From contig NZ_JPME01000013.1 in NCBI RefSeq assembly GCF_000732605.1, positions 124,001 through 188,000 of the forward strand: 64,000 bases of DNA, in the 5' to 3' direction. The stretch is from Lacrimispora celerecrescens (GTDB lineage: Bacteria > Bacillota > Clostridia > Lachnospirales > Lachnospiraceae). The position numbers were made by a program, and so were the translations under genes. Below, in pieces: positions 9,892 through 20,131 of the stretch. Numbering within the stretch: position 1 is the first letter of the stretch; each line of letters begins with the position of its first letter. The notes under the pieces were generated by a model that ran no database searches, had not been told where the DNA came from, and saw nothing but the letters and a program-made list of their open reading frames with translations.

Positions 9892-10548
9892 ATGAATGTA
9901 TTTGATATTATCGGCCCTGTTATGATCGGGCCTTCCAGCTCCCATACGGCCGGAGCTGCCCGAATCGGTAAAACAGCTGCCCTGCTTTTAGGCGCACCTG
10001 TGGCTAAGGCAGATATCCTGTTTCACGGCTCCTTTGCGAAAACCTACAAAGGTCATGGTACAGATAAAGCCATTGTAGGAGGAATCCTAAAACTGGACCC
10101 CTGGGACCCGGGAATCCGTACAAGCCTTGAAACGGCAAAAGAACAAGGGATATCCGTCACAATCCGCACCGGCACAATAGAAAATGCTCACCCAAACACA
10201 GCGCTGGTCACCTTAACCTCTGATCAGGGCAGCACCATCTCCGTCCAGGGAGCATCCGTGGGAGGCGGCAATATCGTCATAAATAAGGTAAATGATATGG
10301 AAGTTTATTTTACCGGGCAAAATACCACCCTGATTGTTATGCATCAGGATATTCCCGGCATTATCGCCCATGTTACGAACCTGGTGGCCGTGGGCAATGC
10401 CAATATCTGCAATTTCCGCTTAAACAGGCAGGAAAAACGCGGACTTGCCATTATGACCATTGAGATGGACTCCGATTTTGACCAGTCTTTAGTCTCCCAA
10501 ATCCAAACCATCCCTCATGTATACAATACAATTTTATTGAAATTATAG
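9892..10548 (+). CDS. sdaAB: L-serine dehydratase, iron-sulfur type, beta subunit
   Basis: 218-residue small subunit of the [4Fe-4S] L-serine ammonia-lyase that converts L-serine to pyruvate and ammonia. The N-terminus carries the family signature IGPSSSHTAGAARIG. The C-terminal part from about residue 145 is an ACT-like regulatory domain (TLIVMHQDIPGIIAHVTNLVA). It is nine bases ahead of the alpha-subunit gene with its own AGGAGG, the usual two-subunit arrangement of Firmicutes. Start supported by GGAGA upstream. Confidence 0.95.
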   Translation: MNVFDIIGPVMIGPSSSHTAGAARIGKTAALLLGAPVAKADILFHGSFAKTYKGHGTDKAIVGGILKLDPWDPGIRTSLETAKEQGISVTIRTGTIENAHPNTALVTLTSDQGSTISVQGASVGGGNIVINKVNDMEVYFTGQNTTLIVMHQDIPGIIAHVTNLVAVGNANICNFRLNRQEKRGLAIMTIEMDSDFDQSLVSQIQTIPHVYNTILLKL

Positions 10549-10557
10549 GAGGAACCT

Positions 10558-11454
10558 ATGCAGTTAAAATATAATTCTGTGGAAGAGCTTGTGGCTGCTG
10601 CTTCATCTTCCAATAAAAAAATATCGGAAATCGTGCTGGAGCAGCAGGCTGAAGATATGGAGACCTCAAAGGAAACCGTCTATTCCACCATGGAAAACAG
10701 TTTTGAGGTCATGAGGCAATCTGTCTTAAACGGTATGGATGAGACTCTCCGTTCTTCCAGCGGACTTTCCGGAGGCGCCGCTGCCAAACTAAAAAAAGCA
10801 GTGGACGAAGGAAAAAACCATTACGGTCATCTCCTTGGCAATGCCATAAGCATGGCTCTGGCGGTAACGGAATACAATTCCTGCATGGGACAGATCGTTG
10901 CGGCACCTACAGCAGGCTCCTGCGGCGTCATACCGTCAGCCCTCATTTCCGTATTGGAGGAATTTGACTTACCAAAGCATGATATTATCATGTCCCTGTT
11001 TACCGCATCAGCCATTGGCATGGTCATAGCCAAATGCGCCAGCATCGCAGGAGCTGAGGGCGGATGCCAGGCCGAAGTGGGTTCAGCGTCCGCTATGGCT
11101 GCTGCTGCACTCACGGAAATCTTTGGCGGAACGCCCCAGATGGTTTCCGACAGCTGCGCCATTGCCCTTAAAAATACTATGGGCCTTGTATGCGACCCGG
11201 TGGCAGGGCTGGTTGAGGTTCCCTGTATTAAACGCAATGCTATGGGAGTTGCCAATGCCTTTACTGCCTCAGAGCTTGCATGTGCCGGTATCACAAGTGC
11301 CATTCCTGCAGATGAGGTAATCCTTGCTATGAAGCAGGTGGGCGACCTCATGTCTACCGCCTTAAAGGAAACTTCAGAGGGAGGCCTGGCCGCAACCCCT
11401 ACCGGCTGCCGCCTGCGCAAGCAGATCTTTGGAACAGATTCCGCTTCTTCATGA
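10558..11454 (+). CDS. sdaAA: L-serine dehydratase, iron-sulfur type, alpha subunit
   Basis: 298-residue catalytic subunit. The cysteines expected to hold the [4Fe-4S] cluster are present in AGSCGVIPS, GLVCDPVAGLVEVPC and nearby, and the glycine/alanine-rich helices of the family are intact. With the upstream beta subunit it forms the oxygen-sensitive enzyme typical of anaerobes, feeding serine into pyruvate. The 3' end overlaps the convergent YcxB-like gene by six bases. Confidence 0.95.
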   Translation: MQLKYNSVEELVAAASSSNKKISEIVLEQQAEDMETSKETVYSTMENSFEVMRQSVLNGMDETLRSSSGLSGGAAAKLKKAVDEGKNHYGHLLGNAISMALAVTEYNSCMGQIVAAPTAGSCGVIPSALISVLEEFDLPKHDIIMSLFTASAIGMVIAKCASIAGAEGGCQAEVGSASAMAAAALTEIFGGTPQMVSDSCAIALKNTMGLVCDPVAGLVEVPCIKRNAMGVANAFTASELACAGITSAIPADEVILAMKQVGDLMSTALKETSEGGLAATPTGCRLRKQIFGTDSASS

Positions 11455-11940
11455 GGCCGTACGCTTACCGCCTGTCTTGATTTTTGAGACAACATAGGCA
11501 TAAAACTCATCTTTTTCTTCTTTTAAAACCCTGGTCGTCAGTACAAATCCATGGGTGGAATCGGAAAAAATCAGGATCATATTGGGTTTCTTTGCAATTC
11601 TCTTGATTTTTTCCCATTTGATCTCCGAACACTTCTCTCCCTGCTTTATATGGATCCCCCAATCATCAAAGCTCACTTTAGTATCCTGATTAATGACTGC
11701 CGCCTGCTTCCTTGCCTTCCAGTAAATTAAAACAGGCTGAATCAAAGGAAACAGGCAGAAACCCAGTATGACACCGAATCTGAAAAAAAGACCTGATGAA
11801 TTCCATCTGACAATTCCCAGAACAAAAACCGCAGTGGTAAAAATGATATTGCATACTCCAACCAGAGAACCATAAATATAATACATGGACAGCTGCCAGA
11901 TATCTGCAGCCGTATTCCGATACGTATATTCGTATTTCAT
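11449..11940 (-). CDS. YcxB-like membrane protein
   Basis: 163-residue protein with two transmembrane helices near residues 24-45 and 52-72, followed by a soluble domain of about 90 residues resembling the YcxB C-terminal domain (VSFDDWGIHIKQGEKCSEIKWEKIKRI). Function unknown. An in-frame ATG exists at 11958, but GGGAGG lies between it and the ATG at 11940, which therefore is the better start. It converges on sdaAA and is probably transcribed alone. Confidence 0.75.
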   Translation of the reverse strand: MKYEYTYRNTAADIWQLSMYYIYGSLVGVCNIIFTTAVFVLGIVRWNSSGLFFRFGVILGFCLFPLIQPVLIYWKARKQAAVINQDTKVSFDDWGIHIKQGEKCSEIKWEKIKRIAKKPNMILIFSDSTHGFVLTTRVLKEEKDEFYAYVVSKIKTGGKRTAS

Positions 11941-11996
11941 TTCATTCCTCCCTTTCATGATAAAAGTATACCCCTAGAGTAATTCTTTTAAAAAAA

Positions 11997-12032
11997 GGAA
12001 TCAGGCATTAATCGAAATGAATGCCTGATTCC
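11997..12032 (-). terminator. Rho-independent terminator of the TRAP transporter operon
   Basis: A perfect 13-base stem (GGAATCAGGCATT with AATGCCTGATTCC) and a 10-base loop, followed on the minus strand by seven T. It lies 55 bases past the dctM stop. Confidence 0.85.
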
Positions 12033-12086
12033 ATAACCTGTTTATCGGATCATAATACCATTGCCCACAGGGCAGGTGCAGGATCG

Positions 12087-13382
12087 TTATTTAATTAACA
12101 GTGCCGGCAGCCCCAAACTGATGGCCGGTATAAAGGTGATCAACAGGAGCGTGATAATCATACAAAGATAAAACGGAAGTGTCGCCTTAACCACTTTCTC
12201 CATCGGAAGTTTCGCCACCGCAGAACCAATAAATAATACGGCGCCTACCGGAGGAGTCAGAAGACCGATACCGCAGTTCAACACCACGATAATACCGAAC
12301 TGAACCGGATCAATACCAATGGAAGTTGCAATAGGCAGTAAAATAGGAGTTGCAATCAGTATAATCGGAGACATGTCCATAATACAACCTAAGATCAGAA
12401 GGATCAGGTTCAAAAGCAATGCCAGGATAATTGGATTGTCGGTTATTCCAGTAATGGCACTTGCTGCCAGATCCGGAACATGCAGAGTGGTCAGACAGTA
12501 ACCAAATACATTAGAGGTTGCAATCAGAATAAGCACAATGGCAAGAGTATTGACACAATCCTCCATAACCTTCCATACGCCCTTCCAATCCAGGCCTTTG
12601 TAAATAAATACGCTGACGATTAAACTATAAATAACTGCAATGGCTGCAGATTCTGTTGCTGTAAATACGCCGCCTACTACACCAAATACAACGATCAATA
12701 CGGCTGCCAAAGCCCAGAAGGAAATTCCAAGCTGTTTCACAAGATTCTTAACGCTGAACTTATCTCCCTTAGGATAGTTTCTTTTTACTGAGATAATATA
12801 AGAACCGACCATAAGAGACAGTGCAAGAAGTGCTCCCGGAATATAACCGGCCAGGAACAAGCTTCCAACGGAGATTCCGCCTGCCGTAGTCGCATAAATA
12901 ACCATGTTGTGACTAGGCGGTACCAGAAGTCCCTCACAAGAGGAGGTAATGGTTACAGCCGTTGAAAAATCATCGTCATAGCCCTGTTCTACCATCATAG
13001 GGATCAGAATAGATCCTAAAGAAGCAGTATCAGCTGCTGCGGAACCGGAAATTCCTCCAAAGAAATAAGAAGCAACGATATTAACCATAGCCATACCGCC
13101 TCGCATCCAGCCGACACAGGCATTGGCTAAAGCAATCAGCTTTTCAGAAATACCGCCGGAGCCCATTAATACTCCCATGGTAATAAAAAACGGTACTGCC
13201 ATCAGGCTGAAGGAACTGATTCCCTTTACCATCTGCTGACAGATAATGGTGAAGGATTTGCCTTGAGAAAGCAGGCAGAACACGGCTGAAAGAGCTACCG
13301 CATAAGCAATGGGAAACCGAAGCAGAACCATTAAGAAAAAGCTTCCCAGTAAGATCAGGATTACTATATTACCACTCATCAC
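12087..13382 (-). CDS. dctM: TRAP transporter large permease (DctM family)
   Basis: 431-residue inner-membrane subunit of a tripartite ATP-independent periplasmic-type transporter, driven by an ion gradient. About twelve hydrophobic spans are visible, with the conserved GISGSAAADTASLGSILIP and VPPSHNMVIYA segments of DctM. The start overlaps the dctQ stop by four bases. Transported acid not determinable; binding proteins of this type usually take C4-dicarboxylates, other organic acids or acidic sugars. Confidence 0.93.
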   Translation of the reverse strand: MMSGNIVILILLGSFFLMVLLRFPIAYAVALSAVFCLLSQGKSFTIICQQMVKGISSFSLMAVPFFITMGVLMGSGGISEKLIALANACVGWMRGGMAMVNIVASYFFGGISGSAAADTASLGSILIPMMVEQGYDDDFSTAVTITSSCEGLLVPPSHNMVIYATTAGGISVGSLFLAGYIPGALLALSLMVGSYIISVKRNYPKGDKFSVKNLVKQLGISFWALAAVLIVVFGVVGGVFTATESAAIAVIYSLIVSVFIYKGLDWKGVWKVMEDCVNTLAIVLILIATSNVFGYCLTTLHVPDLAASAITGITDNPIILALLLNLILLILGCIMDMSPIILIATPILLPIATSIGIDPVQFGIIVVLNCGIGLLTPPVGAVLFIGSAVAKLPMEKVVKATLPFYLCMIITLLLITFIPAISLGLPALLIK

Positions 13383-13903
13383 AGATTTCCCTCCTTTACA
13401 TAAAAACTTTTTATATGGTTATATAAAGACTCTGTTTCAAAAATAATCATGGCCGCACCTGCCAGAGGTACCGGGAAATACATCCAGAATCTGGAAAGCC
13501 ATGGCATGCTGGTATAAAATCCCTTGGATCCGATACCGGTAGCATATTTCCAGCCCACCGTTAACATGATAACCGCCAGAGCGAAGATAGCCAAATCCGC
13601 CAGAATATCCAGAGCTTTAATCATATTCTTTGGCAGATAAGCGTCAAATGCTGTCATACGGATATGGGAGCCTTTCCGGATAGCAAGAGCCGCGGAAAGA
13701 ACCGCCATGTAACACATAAAGGTCAGAACAATCTCCTCGCTCCATGCCGGATCAGGTATAAATGAAATATATCGGCCCGCAACCGACATACTGGTTATTA
13801 AAACATCCCCGATCAATAGCAGCTTACAGACTAACATAACAAAATTATAGGTTATATCATAAGCCGGCTTTATTTTATCAATCTTTTTAAATATTTCTGG
13901 CAT
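13379..13903 (-). CDS. dctQ: TRAP transporter small permease (DctQ family)
   Basis: 174-residue membrane protein with four predicted helices (around 20-42, 52-72, 93-118, 135-160) and the DctQ segment AWSEEIVLTFMCYMAVLSAALAIRKGSH. It is translationally coupled to dctM by a four-base overlap and lies 65 bases after dctP. Its role is to join the binding protein cycle to the large permease. Confidence 0.9.
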   Translation of the reverse strand: MPEIFKKIDKIKPAYDITYNFVMLVCKLLLIGDVLITSMSVAGRYISFIPDPAWSEEIVLTFMCYMAVLSAALAIRKGSHIRMTAFDAYLPKNMIKALDILADLAIFALAVIMLTVGWKYATGIGSKGFYTSMPWLSRFWMYFPVPLAGAAMIIFETESLYNHIKSFYVKEGNL

Positions 13904-13968
13904 AAAGATCCCCTTTCTAATGATCAGGCACAGAAGTCTAGGCTTCCGTGCCCTCCTTATAAAACTGA

Positions 13969-15042
13969 TTATTTCATATCAAGGATCTGCTGATAAAGGT
14001 CTGCGTTCTCCTTTGTATTCTCAGTAATAACATCCTTGCAAGCTTCCTGCCATGGAGTAATGTCAGTAACTTCAACCACGTTGACTCCTGCTGCTTTCAG
14101 CTCATCCAGTACTTCAGTTTCTGCATCCTGGGAAAGCTTTTTGTTAAAGTCTGATGCGTATTTAGCTGCCTCGGTCATAGCCTTCTGCTGGTTCTCGGTC
14201 AGCTTATCCCATGATTCATCAGTGATAATAACCTGAATGGCTCCAAGGGTATGTCCATCAAGAATCAGATTTGGAGCAACTTCCTGGAATGCATTGCCTT
14301 TATAGTTTGCAATTGGCTGCTCAGCAGCATCAACAACACCTGTCTGAAGAGCTGAATAAAGCTCGTTCATACTTACTACGGTCGGATTTGCACCCAATGC
14401 GCTTACCATACCAGTCATAACCGGGTCACTTGATACACGGATCTTCATTCCCTTTAAATCTTCCATGCCATTTACCGGATTCTTTGAGAAGAAATGACGG
14501 AAGCCCTCTTCTCCATAAAAAAGACCTCTTACGCCCAACTGCAGATCATGCGGTTCCATTAAGAATTCTGGAGCCAGATCACTGTCTACGAATTTCCAGT
14601 AGTGATCCCGGCCTGCAAATGTATAAGGAATAGACAGCAGCTTGGATTTGGTAGCACCATAGCTGGTCAGAGCAAATGCGGAGATTCGGGACATATCGAT
14701 GGTACCGCCACCGCCAAGCATGGTATCAAGAACGTCATTTTCCGCTCCCAGAACACCGCTGGCCTGAAGGTCAATTTTGATGGATCCGCCGGACAGTTCT
14801 TCAACTTTATCCTTAAATGCCTGATCTGTTTTTCCTACGATAGTATCCAGGGGATTAACCTCAGCATACACCAATGTAACCTGTGGATCTTCAGAAGCAA
14901 CCTCCTTGGACTCTTCCCCTTTTTGTGTTTCTCCAACAGTCGCCCCAGTAGTTGCAGTATTTTTAGCAGAACCACCACATGCTGTCAGAGATACAGCTGC
15001 AAGCGCAGCTAACATTAAGACACTTAAACTTCTTTTTTTCAT
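13969..15042 (-). CDS. dctP: TRAP transporter solute-binding lipoprotein (DctP family)
   Basis: 357-residue extracellular binding protein of the TRAP system. Residues 1-22 are a lipoprotein signal with lipobox SLTAC, followed by a Gly/Thr/Glu-rich linker. The mature part shows the DctP features GLKGMKIRV-like (MEDLKGMKIRVSSDPV) and GVVDAAEQPIANY, the region that contains the ligand-contacting residues. First gene of the dctPQM operon; start fixed by AGGAGG upstream. Confidence 0.93.
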   Translation of the reverse strand: MKKRSLSVLMLAALAAVSLTACGGSAKNTATTGATVGETQKGEESKEVASEDPQVTLVYAEVNPLDTIVGKTDQAFKDKVEELSGGSIKIDLQASGVLGAENDVLDTMLGGGGTIDMSRISAFALTSYGATKSKLLSIPYTFAGRDHYWKFVDSDLAPEFLMEPHDLQLGVRGLFYGEEGFRHFFSKNPVNGMEDLKGMKIRVSSDPVMTGMVSALGANPTVVSMNELYSALQTGVVDAAEQPIANYKGNAFQEVAPNLILDGHTLGAIQVIITDESWDKLTENQQKAMTEAAKYASDFNKKLSQDAETEVLDELKAAGVNVVEVTDITPWQEACKDVITENTKENADLYQQILDMK

Positions 15043-15210
15043 GTTTGAAACCCTCCTTTTTTTTCATATTAACATAGGAGGACATCAGTTACTACCGTAA
15101 ATTTTTATGAATCCTAGTATAATTTTAACATCTTCTTAACGGAAACAGCATATATCTTTACACTAAATTAACATAATTCTATTTCTCTTTGGTACGAGAA
15201 AAAAAAAGAA

Positions 15211-15243
15211 GCACCGCCCATGACTGTTCTTTCGTCATGGTGC
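15211..15243 (-). terminator. Terminator of argH
   Basis: On the minus strand GCACC-ATGAC ... GTCAT-(gggc)-GGTGC forms a bulged hairpin followed by TTCTTTTTTTTT. It lies about 30 bases past the argH stop. Confidence 0.75.
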
Positions 15244-15270
15244 AGCGCTCCCTTTTCAGCATTTTTTTAT

Positions 15271-16644
15271 TTATTTTTCAAGTTTTTTCTTATAAATTTC
15301 TATAACCTTTTTCATGGCTTCCTGACCTGGTGCTCCGATCGTCATCCTTTTTTCCACACAGGTCTTTAAGCTGATCGCCTCATATATATCTTCCTCAAAC
15401 ACCGGACTGATGGCCTTATATTCTTCCAGACTCATATCATCCAGGGCAATGCCCTTTTCAATACAGAAAAGTACAAGCTGTCCTACGATCCCATGGGCAT
15501 CCCGGAAGGCCACTCCATGGTTAACCAGATAATCAGCCGCATCCGTTGCATTGGTAAAGCCGTTCTTTGCGCTGGCTTCCATCACATCCTTTCGGAAGGT
15601 CATAGTGGAAATCATTCCGGTAAACAATGCAAGGCAGCCCTTTACCGTATCAATGGCGTCAAAAGCCAGTTCTTTATCCTCTTGCATATCCTTGTTGTAG
15701 GCAAGGGGAATTCCCTTCATGGTAGTCAAGAGAGACACCAGTGCGCCGTAAACCCTGCCTGTCTTTCCCCGGATCAATTCCGCAATGTCCGGGTTCTTCT
15801 TCTGAGGCATAATGCTGCTTCCGGTGCTGTAGGAATCATCAATTTCCACAAAACGGTATTCATTGGTGTTCCAGATAATAATCTCTTCACAGAATCTGCT
15901 TAAATGCATGGCAATGGTCGATAAAGCACTTAAAAGCTCGATTAAGTAATCCCGGTCGGCCACAGAATCCATGCTGTTAAGAGTCGGTCCTTCAAAACCT
16001 AAAAGCTCTGCCGTATATTCCCGATCCAGAGGATAAGTAGTTCCGGCCAGGGCGCCGGAGCCAAGGGGACAGTAGTTCATCCTTTTTTTAATATCATGAA
16101 GGCGGGAATGGTCCCTGTCAAACATTTCAAAGTAAGCACCTAAGTGGTGAGCCAGAGTGATAGGCTGCGCTTTTTGCAAATGGGTAAATCCAGGCATATA
16201 GGTATCCAGATTTTCTTCCATAAGCGTTAATAACTCCGCAAGAAGCCCTTCCACCAAAATGTTCAGTTCATCAATCTCGTCTCTGGTATACAGCCTCATA
16301 TCAAGAGCCACCTGGTCATTGCGGCTCCGTCCGGTATGAAGGCGCTTTCCGGCCTCCCCGATCCGTTCCGTTAAAACAGCTTCCACGAAAGAATGGATGT
16401 CTTCATGCTCCCCCGTTATTACCAGGGCCCCGCTTTCTAAATCCTCCCGGATCTCTGTAAGACCTTTTACGATCTTATCTCTGTCTTCCTCCGTAAGAAG
16501 CCCTTGTTTTGCCAGCATCTTCACATGGGCAATGCTTCCCTCAATATCCTGATGATAGAATTTTTGGTCAAATGATATGGATGCATTAAAATTGTGAACC
16601 AGCTGATTGGTTTCTTTTGTGAAGCGTCCGCCCCATAGTTTCAT
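15271..16644 (-). CDS. argH: Argininosuccinate lyase
   Basis: 457-residue cytosolic enzyme that splits argininosuccinate into arginine and fumarate in arginine biosynthesis. It starts [13 protein letters not shown] as in most family members and carries the fumarase/aspartase-superfamily signature [11 protein letters not shown] around residue 280 and [16 protein letters not shown] near 112. Length is normal. No argG is in the window. A terminator follows; upstream lies the YfhO gene in the same orientation after 34 bases. Confidence 0.96.
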   Translation of the reverse strand: MKLWGGRFTKETNQLVHNFNASISFDQKFYHQDIEGSIAHVKMLAKQGLLTEEDRDKIVKGLTEIREDLESGALVITGEHEDIHSFVEAVLTERIGEAGKRLHTGRSRNDQVALDMRLYTRDEIDELNILVEGLLAELLTLMEENLDTYMPGFTHLQKAQPITLAHHLGAYFEMFDRDHSRLHDIKKRMNYCPLGSGALAGTTYPLDREYTAELLGFEGPTLNSMDSVADRDYLIELLSALSTIAMHLSRFCEEIIIWNTNEYRFVEIDDSYSTGSSIMPQKKNPDIAELIRGKTGRVYGALVSLLTTMKGIPLAYNKDMQEDKELAFDAIDTVKGCLALFTGMISTMTFRKDVMEASAKNGFTNATDAADYLVNHGVAFRDAHGIVGQLVLFCIEKGIALDDMSLEEYKAISPVFEEDIYEAISLKTCVEKRMTIGAPGQEAMKKVIEIYKKKLEK

Positions 16645-16678
16645 AATTTAGAATTCTCCTTTCCTTTGTATTGCTGGG

Positions 16679-19572
16679 TTATTCACCTGTAGAATGAACC
16701 CGCATGGGTCTGCGCTTTTTCCCTTTTCCTGCAGATACACCTGCAAGTATCAGCAGAAAGATTACGCTTCCAGCCGTTATGATACCGCCTGTTTTAAGTC
16801 CCTCTGGCATATATTCCATAGAAATCTCATGGGTTCCGGCAGTCATATGCACGCTTAAAAACGTATCAAATATTTTATATGGCTCCACGACTTTCCCGTC
16901 AACCTTGACGGTCCAGCCCTTGTCATAGGGAATGCTTAAAAACAGCAGGCCGGCTTTATCAGCTGTGACGGTTCCCTGGATCTGCGTATCTGTCCATTTT
17001 GTAAGCTTCATGGAATTCTTGTCTAAAATGTTGTATACAGACTCAAGACCCTCAGGCTCAAACCGGTAAGCGACCGCTACCAGATCCTGATCATTATCAT
17101 CGTTTCGCAGGGTAATCTTTTCTCCTGATTTCAAAAAACCAAGTTCCAGCAGATAGCCGCGGCTTACATTATCAAAGCTTTTGCTCTTTTCACCCAATTG
17201 GCGTTAACCTTTTCAACCTTTTTATTGCTGACAAACACATAATAGTCTCCATCCGTTTCCGGTGTAAACGTAAAGCTTTTCCCGGTGATCTCGCTTGGAA
17301 TCTCAGAAAGTACCGGGGTGCCTCCTAGTACAACGGAAAAATCATTCTGGACATCCGCCGGATTTGTTAAGTCCAGCTGCCAGTTATCCTCAAAGTCATA
17401 AGGCAGCAGAAAGCCCAAAGACAGGGCAAAGATGTTTTCCCGTAGATACATATCATCTTTTGCATCAATCGGTTCGGATATGCCATTATACTCAGTTTCT
17501 TCCGAGTACAGCCCGTATTTTACCGCAAAAAGGGCATCTACCAGAGGCGTGCTTCCTGTAATGCTGTAAGCATTGGTGGAGCCTTCACAACCTATTTTTT
17601 TAAAGAATGCCGTAAGATCTGCATTGGCGGTGGAAGAAAAAAGGGAGACCGTAGGAAAGTTCAGCCAGGCTCCGTCATTTTTGGTTTTTCGGGTGACCTT
17701 TTCGATCCTGTAAAAAGAGGTACCCGGAAGCAGGCTTTCTGCCAGCTCCGAAGAAGCTTTATTATCCTTTACATAGCTGGTCCTGCTGGTGGTCGTCACA
17801 CTGGTGACCGTGGTATTAACTGCGGCTTCTAAGGAGACCACACCAAGGGCCAGAAGTACCAGCACGTTCCGGCTGACCCCCTTCTGATAAAGATTGATAA
17901 GGCCGGCATAAAAGGAAAGGAACAAAATAGCCACATAAAATACGGAAAAATGATAGGCCTCATCCGTTATAAGCTTCTGCGCCATCAAAACAAAGACCAC
18001 CGAAGCAAAAAAGGCCATTACTACATGCTTCCATGGAATCTCATGTAAGTGGATATAAGCTTGATAGCACGTAAACAGCATGAGAAAAATATAAATAAAA
18101 GACTGTCTGCATGGCAGGCTGTTGGGATAATGAAACCCATGCCAGATAAAATTCAATGTGTTAACGGAAAAGCTGGCAAAGAAAAACAGCAGCAGGGAAC
18201 ACATAACAATCTTTTCCCTTTGCCTGATCTGTTTACATCCCAGGTAAAGAAGGAAGAACATGAGAACTGCCACACCGCAGTAAATATTTGGCCAGTGATC
18301 CAGCCCGATCTCCGGCTCCACCGCAGGGAGATGCCTGGCAATCATATCAAATATGGAAAAGTAGGAGCTGATGGTCTGGGGAAAATTAAAATCTCCCGAA
18401 GCGGTCGACTGCAGTGCATAAATTTCAGGAAGCAGAACGACAGCGGAAAGACCTCCTGCCAATAGGGAAAACAGAGCAAACAATCCTCCACGAATGAAGA
18501 TTTCCTTCCATGACTTCAAGCCTTCTAATACAAGAAGAGCAATAAAGTAAAACACCATAAAAATACATATCATAATGGATATGTAATAATTTGATAAAAT
18601 TGATAATCCCAATGTAATACAGTATAAGAAACACTTTTTTTCTTTAACCAGGTTCTCAAGGCCAAGCATAATGAGCGGGAATAGAAGAATACAATCCAGC
18701 CACATAATATTCCAGCTGTAAGCTGCCATATACCCAGACAGAGCATAGAAAATGCCAAAAAAAGCGACTCCAAAATCCATGGTCTTGCTATGCCTGCGAA
18801 GATACCAGGAAAAGGAAAGACCGCTTAAACCGATCTTAAATACGATCATATAGGTCATAAATTCTATGACGTAGTTCTTCGGACAGAGTACCAACAGCCA
18901 GTTTAAAGGACTTGCCAGATAATAGGCATAAAGGGCGGCAAAATTCACACCCATACCGATATCCCAGCTGTACAGAAGGCTTCCGCCGTGAGTCAGTTTG
19001 TAACGGAACTCAGAAAAAAACGGAGCATACTGATGATACATATCAGTCCTTAAAAAGCTCTCTTCCCCAAAAGGAAAAATTCCCCGCTGGGCAAATATGA
19101 TGACCATGATCACCATTGGCACAAAAAATGCAGCTAAGAGTCCGTCGGAAGGCCTTACCAGGCTGGCGGAACTTCTCTCTTTTTTACCCATGATTCTTTC
19201 TTTAAAGCTTTCTAACTGCCCTATTTCCAATTCTTCCTCATCTTCGTCATCTTCCGGTTCCTCAGGAACCTCCATGAAATTCTGATCTGGAATGGAATCT
19301 TTTATCTGCTCTAAGTCCTCTCCGTAATCCATATCCCCATCATATAACTCCTCCATCCCGTCAACCGGTATATCAAGACGTATCCTGGGCCCGGATGCCA
19401 GGTCAAGTTCCTGTTCCGCCTTTTCTCCCTGGGGATCGTAAGTGGCCCTCTTCTCTTCATATCCTTCTTTAAAGTCCTTTTCCCCTGTTGTAATTTCTTT
19501 TTCACCTGATGTCATTTGCAGCATATCCTCTAGTTCTTTCGATATCTTTTCAATCTCGTCATCGTGTTCCAT
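16679..19572 (-). pseudogene. YfhO-family membrane protein gene, interrupted by a one-base frameshift
   Basis: Encodes a large multi-pass membrane protein of the YfhO family (GT-C-like fold, linked in Bacillus to glycosylation of lipoteichoic acid). Residues 1-150 are an acidic, probably disordered extension; about 12-13 membrane helices follow from LAAFFVPMVIMVIIF, then an extracytoplasmic beta-rich domain. The reading frame breaks near 17193-17195: frame one ends KVNANWVKRAKALIM-stop, while the continuation GEKSKSFDNVSRGYLLELG runs on in another frame to a final helix and stop at 16679. Adding one G to the GGG run restores NANWGEKSKS. The joined product would be about 960 residues. This may be an assembly error rather than a true pseudogene. 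Confidence 0.85.
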
Positions 19573-19587
19573 TTCATTTACCTCTCT

Positions 19588-20013
19588 CTACAGGGGTTCT
19601 TCCTTTCTCTTCCGGAATATGAAAGCCTTGCTGAATCCATAGTTTGCAATGACTACGACCACGGATACCAGGATTTTACTTACGTATTCATCCATTTTGA
19701 GCCAGGAAACCATTATCACCATAAGAACCATTTCCATGACACCTGACGCTGCTCTGCATGCGGTAAATGATAGAATCTCCTTCATGACAAAGCTCAGATG
19801 CAGGTCATAGCTTTGAAAAACAAAGATTTTATTTACTATAAAGGCAAAGAGGACGGAAACAACCCATGCTGCCGCCGTAGCGGCCCGGTAGTCGATGCCG
19901 GCCTTCACCATAAACCAATAGACAACCCAATTAACCAGGGTTGTCAGCACTCCAAATATCAAATAGGAAATGACTTCCCGGTTCATGACCTTGTCCCAGA
20001 TTTTTCTAATCAT
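19588..20013 (-). CDS. GtrA-family membrane protein
   Basis: 141-residue protein with four transmembrane helices and the GtrA features YLIFGVLTTLVNWVVYW at the start and AFIVNKIFVF in the middle. Family members are thought to move lipid-linked sugars across the membrane. It lies 15 bases upstream of the YfhO gene on the same strand, and YfhO proteins use lipid-linked sugars, so the pair fits one envelope-glycosylation step (inference). Confidence 0.88.
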   Translation of the reverse strand: MIRKIWDKVMNREVISYLIFGVLTTLVNWVVYWFMVKAGIDYRAATAAAWVVSVLFAFIVNKIFVFQSYDLHLSFVMKEILSFTACRAASGVMEMVLMVIMVSWLKMDEYVSKILVSVVVVIANYGFSKAFIFRKRKEEPL

Positions 20014-20131
20014 CTTTTCTCTCCTGCAAAATTAGTTTTCCTCTTTTCCGCCCATGTATATTGGGCATACAGGTATACCCGCAGGGTATTTCCTCTATTG
20101 TATTATAGGGAAAGAAAATTGTAAAGGGATT

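Noticed and set aside
10827-11510. Open frame of 227 codons antisense to sdaAA
   Set aside because: Mirror frame of a highly conserved enzyme gene; no promoter or ribosome site.
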